DNA from: Oxyruncus cristatus
Lineage: Eukaryota > Chordata > Aves > Passeriformes > Cotingidae
Direction of reading: 5' to 3'
Length of the DNA stretch: 64,000 bases
Assembly (NCBI GenBank): GCA_013399855.1
Contig: VXAY01003830.1
Location: 725,278-789,277, forward strand
The notes under the pieces are model-generated. The model was not told where the DNA came from and did not search any database. It saw nothing but the letters and a program-made list of their open reading frames with translations. This document shows, piece by piece, positions 60,301-64,000 of the stretch. Position numbers and translations under genes: made by a program. Position 1 is the first letter of the stretch; every line of letters starts with the position of its first letter.

Positions 60301-61980
60301 TTAAAATATATGTGGCAAATGGCAGATGGCCTTATTAGACTATGCATTTTGTTTCATTTAAATTTTTAATCACCTTTCAAACCCATTCATTTGCTCCATA
60401 ACTTTTCACTGAGAGCAAGTGTGATTTTCTACAGTAAATTGAAATAAATTGGCTGCAGCAAAGAATACGTGATTAGGCTTCAGAAATAAAAGGAATCAGA
60501 GTTTAAAAACCAGGTACAGCGCAGTACTGTCCAGTCTCTGCAGGCTATTTAGAAATGCACTGGAGACTGATCAAGCCTTGACTGCTTCAGAACTGAGGCC
60601 AGAGATGGCCAGTCCTCAAGTGACATCTCAGCTTAAATCCCATTTTCCACAGCTATGTCGAAAAAACCTGCCATATTACATGTAATGCAACCCTCTGACT
60701 TTAAGCAAATTAAACACTTGGAATCAAACTCACACATAATGTAAAATTATTAATTTAACAGATTATACCAAAGATTATTTTTTTTCCTCAGTGTTATGTT
60801 ATTTTATAGTTCTTTTGTGTAGTGATTTGTAGTGATGTGGACATGTAGCAGTTTAGTGGTCCTGATGACTTCACTCTATTATGTCTGAAAATCCTTCTCC
60901 ATTCTGTATTTCAAATGTCTGTAGTGATTTAATGTTAACTAATCCAACTTACTGAGGAAAGAAAGTTCTCTCTGTGGCAACTAACTGCATTTTGAGTTTC
61001 TTTGCTGAAACTGTCAACAGGAGGCCAACTAATGCCAAATTTGATACCATTTCTATAAAGTAGGCACTTGTCCACAAGGAGCTGGATTGAGGCCATTCAA
61101 AGTTCTTCTCAGGGCAGGAATTTATCTCTAGATGCTACTGCTGATGCCAGATTTTTATTAGTAATAATAGACCTTCTCATGAAATAAAAATAAAATTACT
61201 GACTCCAGAAAGTTTCCTGTAACTAAAGCCTGTGAAGTCGGGCTCTATAGGCTAAAGTTATTTTATTCTAGCATCATGTAGTAAAAGGTATAGCCAAGCA
61301 TGAGCATGCCATACTTCAGGTGCTCTGGGAGCAGAGGTGCCTGTAGAAATGTTAGCAGTTCTCTCTCTTTGTTTGAATGATTACCTCAGTATAGCAGAGG
61401 AATAATAAACAGGCCTTAAGCTTCTGCTGAAAACAGCAACATCTGCTAAGGAAAAGGGGAATTCTAAGATGAGGATTCCCCTAGCTGAACTCCGTTCTTG
61501 CTTCTCTCAGAGATTTGCTGTGGGACCTCAAGTTAGCTATTTAACAACCTTGTGCCTATTATCACGTGTGTAAACATAATACACTCATACTGCTCTACCT
61601 TGGAGAAAGTCATGGACCCCAACTTGCTTGTGTTTGAAGGGAAACTGAGATTATTGCATTTATGGTGCCACATGTTGTGAACTTGTGAGTGAGCACTAGG
61701 ACACGTGGTGTGGTCGTGGTCCCAAAGCAGCATTTGTGAAGATAAATGCTATCTGCGTGAATGGCAATAGAAAGCACCAACTGCGGGCAGTAAATTACAT
61801 TCCAGCCTACTGTTCTGGGGTTTGCAAGTGCTTGGGCTCCAATGTAACTCTAATCAGGTGAAGAGAGTATGTCCGAAAGCACAGTGCTGCCGTCACTGCC
61901 ACACATCCATGTCTTCCTGCCTGCCTGTCCTTCACCCTACTACCTGCAGGTATTACTCTGTACGCACTGAGGCCCGAGTT
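57400..61980. other. Intergenic between snoRNA host and USP46
   Basis: AT-rich DNA with no supported exon on either strand. T-rich runs occur near 60236-60246. A divergent transcript from either flanking CpG island is possible but not visible by reading. Confidence 0.55.
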
Positions 61981-62199
61981 TTTCAGCCTCGTGGCCATTC
62001 CAGGCCCGGCGATGGAGGCACCGGAGGCCCCCTCGGAGCGCCCGTGCGGAGGGGCGGCAGGCGCAGCCCCCCCGCGCCCCCTCGNCCTTCCCCGGCGCTG
62101 TCAGAGCGGATCAGCGGGCGCGGCGCTGCGATGGAGCGGCGAGCGGCAGCGGCAGCCGCCAGGAGGGGGGGGAGAGGAGGGGGGGGAGGGAGGGGGGGA

Positions 62200-62241
62200 N
62201 NNNNNNNNNNNNNNNNNNNNNNNNNNNNNNNNNNNNNNNNN
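62200..62241. other. Assembly gap (42 N)
   Basis: A run of N within G-rich sequence; adjacent bases are purine-only, so the missing part is probably a G/A-rich repeat that failed to sequence. Confidence 0.95.
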
Positions 62242-62584
62242 GAGGAGGAGGAGGACGGGGGAGATTAGCGCGGTGCCGGCTGGCGCAGAGGCGCGGCTGA
62301 GCGCTCCAGCGGGAGCCCGGGGCCCTGCGGACCGTGCGAGAGGCAGAGGCGGAAGGAGTGGGGATGCGGCCGCTCTCCCCTCGTTGCTGAAGCTCCCGGT
62401 GACCCGCCCGGGGGAGGGAGGCCGGGAAGGTCCGTCCTTCTCACTGCTCTGCGGGCGCAAAGGGTGCCTGTGCAGTCCCCTCCTCTTGGTTTTATCCAGC
62501 CCCGGAGCAGAAGCCTCCGCCGCCGCCCCCTATCCCTTCCTGCGCTCTTCCCACCATGAGCGGGGCTGTTTTCACCTTATAAAG

Positions 62585-62614
62585 ATGGCGGTGTGGGATC
62601 GCTGCAACCTTTAG
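62585..62614 (+). other. Short upstream ORF before USP46
   Basis: ATGGCGGTGTGG... encodes MAVWDRCNL and stops at TAG, four bases before the USP46 ATG and in another frame. The ATG lies in an AAGATGGCGG context (YY1/TISU-like). Whether it is transcribed depends on the start site. Confidence 0.5.
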
Positions 62615-62618
62615 ACTA

Positions 62619-62654
62619 ATGACTGTCAGAAACATCGCCTCCATCTGTAATATG
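62619..62654 (+). CDS. USP46: USP46 first coding exon (partial gene)
   Basis: USP46 is a ubiquitin-specific cysteine protease that works with WDR48 and WDR20 to remove ubiquitin from substrates. The exon encodes MTVRNIASICNM and is followed directly by the donor GTGAGT. These twelve residues equal the recalled N-terminus of vertebrate USP46 and differ from the paralogue USP12. The catalytic Cys and His boxes lie in later exons beyond the window. The gene points away from the snoRNA host gene, as in mammals. Confidence 0.94.
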
Positions 62655-64000
62655 GTGAGTGCTGGCGGGGGCCGGGCGGGGCGGGCTGCCCCAGGGGCGC
62701 AGCCAAACGGAGCGACGCCGTCCTTTGCCCCCGTGGCGGGGGAGCGGGGCAGGCTGCGCCGGGACGTGCCTGGGGTGGAGTTGGCCGATGGAGAGTGATG
62801 ATGTCCGGAGGACTTTTCCCAGTGCAGCCCGGGCGTGGGCCGGGGAGGGACGGAGATGCAGAGGCGGTGCGGGGTACCCCGGAGCGGGACGCGTTGCAGA
62901 CGGAGCTGTGGCCCGCCGTCCCTCCTCCTGCCCTTCCTCCTGCCTTTCCTCTTGCCTTAATAATCCTGCAAAAGGACCAAAGTTGGGTTCTGAATCCACC
63001 TTAAGTCAGTGACCCCGTTTAACCCTCTCAGGCAGGCACCCTGTGGTCTCATGAGGCCAAGAGCTCCCCAAGTTACGCAGAAAACTAATAACACCCCTTT
63101 GAATACAAATGCTCTGTATCTGTTCTAGGAAGTCTTAGCTTAAGAGCGGACAGTGTTTAACTTCCACTGCATGCCACTCAAAGAGGACTGCTGTTTGTTT
63201 AGTACTCTTCAGTCACCTTTCTCTAAACCAGACTAGGCAATTGGGAAAGAAGAAGGAAACATTGATATTTTTGTTTGTTATGTTCAGACTTTGGTACTTT
63301 CCATCCCTTGAAAGCATGCTCTCTGCACTTTGAGCATGTGGTTTGGTTTAGGTTTTTGAAAAGTCTTGGTGGGAAGAGGGAGAGCTCAAACTTTGTTAAA
63401 GGTTCATTTATACAGTGAGGCAGTAGCAAACTTGCCAAAGAAATGGTTGTGTGCAAGCACCCCAATGCAAACAGAAGAGAAGCCTATTTCTGTACATTTT
63501 TTTTGTTTTAGTCTGTATTTTTCCCCCTTATTTCCAGGTTCTTCAAGAGCAGCTACAGGCAGTTGCCAGCTTCCCTCCATGTGGTGCCCCAGCATGCCTT
63601 GTGCTGGTGATGCCACACATACCATTCATCTGCCCTGGAGAATGGAGCCTACCTCTAGGGTAAGGCAACAGGCACAGCCCCAGAGGCCTGGCTCCTGCGG
63701 GGTCAGCAGCAGTGGTCTGGGGGACGGAGTGCAGATTGCAAGCCTGCTCCCCCTTCCAGGTGTCCACACTTCCACTTAAATGGGCTTGCTCTTTAATTTC
63801 TAATCAGATGCCTGGGACATCCCATGCACAGTTTTGACTTAAGCCTCAGTCCTCCCTTTGAAATGCCTACTCTAAAATGCAGACAGGAAGAGTTGGTTCT
63901 GGGGTTAAAAAAAAAAAAATCAATGCAACATCCAGATTTGGGGTAAATAATCTGGGTTCTCATCTTTCTTCACCAACAGTAAGTAGTTTTTTGAACTTTT
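62655..64000 (+). other. USP46: USP46 intron 1 (start)
   Basis: Runs from the GTGAGT donor to the window end. The first 250 bases are still CpG-rich. A candidate cassette exon at 63538-63659 is described separately. No second USP46 coding exon was recognised. Confidence 0.85.
63538..63659 (+). other. Candidate cassette exon in USP46 intron 1
   Basis: A long pyrimidine tract ending CCCCCTTATTTCCAG precedes 122 bases, then the donor GTAAGG. Read on from USP46 codon 12 the frame stays open (VLQEQLQAVASFPP...), but 122 bases would shift the frame of a phase-0 second exon. No known USP46 exon corresponds to it in my memory. Confidence 0.3.

Larger units (their letters stand above)
61990..62900 (+). 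promoter_or_regulatory. USP46: CpG island and 5'UTR region of USP46
   Basis: GC- and CpG-rich DNA surrounds the first exon. It has a G-run (GGGGGGGAGGGAGGGGGG) that ends in a 42-base N gap at 62200-62241, followed by GAGGAGGAGG. An N also occurs at 62085. TATAAAGATGGCGG at about 62579-62592 contains the YY1-type core AAGATGGCGG just before the coding start. Confidence 0.8.

Noticed and set aside
61991..62614. 207-codon frame upstream of USP46
   Set aside because: It crosses the N gap, is GC-driven, and does not join the USP46 coding frame.
1..64000. CRISPR arrays, operons, tRNA and rRNA genes
   Set aside because: No regular spaced repeats, no bacterial gene density and no cloverleaf or rRNA sequence were seen. 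The window is vertebrate nuclear DNA.

Overview
This window is vertebrate nuclear DNA, almost certainly from a bird. The evidence is CR1-type LINE fragments with the avian 3' tail of ATTCTATG-like repeats, an avian ERVL-type LTR fragment, AT-rich introns and intergenic DNA broken by sharp CpG islands, and exons of three vertebrate genes in a syntenic order. It is not bacterial; most open reading frames are chance frames. Several N positions and one 42-base N run mark assembly joints.

Layout, left to right. (1) About 1-8.55 kb: the 3' end of SCFD2 on the + strand, with the last two coding exons (2834-2953 and 6888-6980), a long 3'UTR and a poly(A) signal at 8525. (2) About 10-14.1 kb: complete RASL11B on the - strand, four coding exons encoding 241 residues, with a CpG-island promoter. 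(3) About 14.1-53.9 kb: a long intergenic interval with a 1.8-kb broken CR1 element (37.73-39.55 kb), smaller CR1 pieces, ERV LTR fragments and some hairpins and duplications, but no supported protein-coding gene. (4) 53.89-56.52 kb: a spliced non-coding gene on the - strand with the structure of a snoRNA host gene (CCAAT box, TATA-like box, 5'TOP start, short first exon, about five exons, AATAAA). Its introns contain two mutually homologous H/ACA snoRNA candidates. Its position between RASL11B and USP46, and its strand, match mammalian DANCR/SNHG13, which hosts SNORA26. (5) About 62.0-64 kb: CpG island and first coding exon of USP46 on the + strand, followed by the start of intron 1.

The order and strands SCFD2(+), RASL11B(-), snoRNA host(-), USP46(+) are the mirror image of the mammalian block, so the neighbourhood is conserved. 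The main discovery candidate is the pair of snoRNAs at 56241-56364 (GC-rich) and 54802-54922 (AT-rich). They share loop and hinge motifs while their stems differ in sequence but still pair, as expected for selection on RNA structure after a local duplication. All calls come from reading the sequence and recalled knowledge of the families; no alignment or folding program was run.
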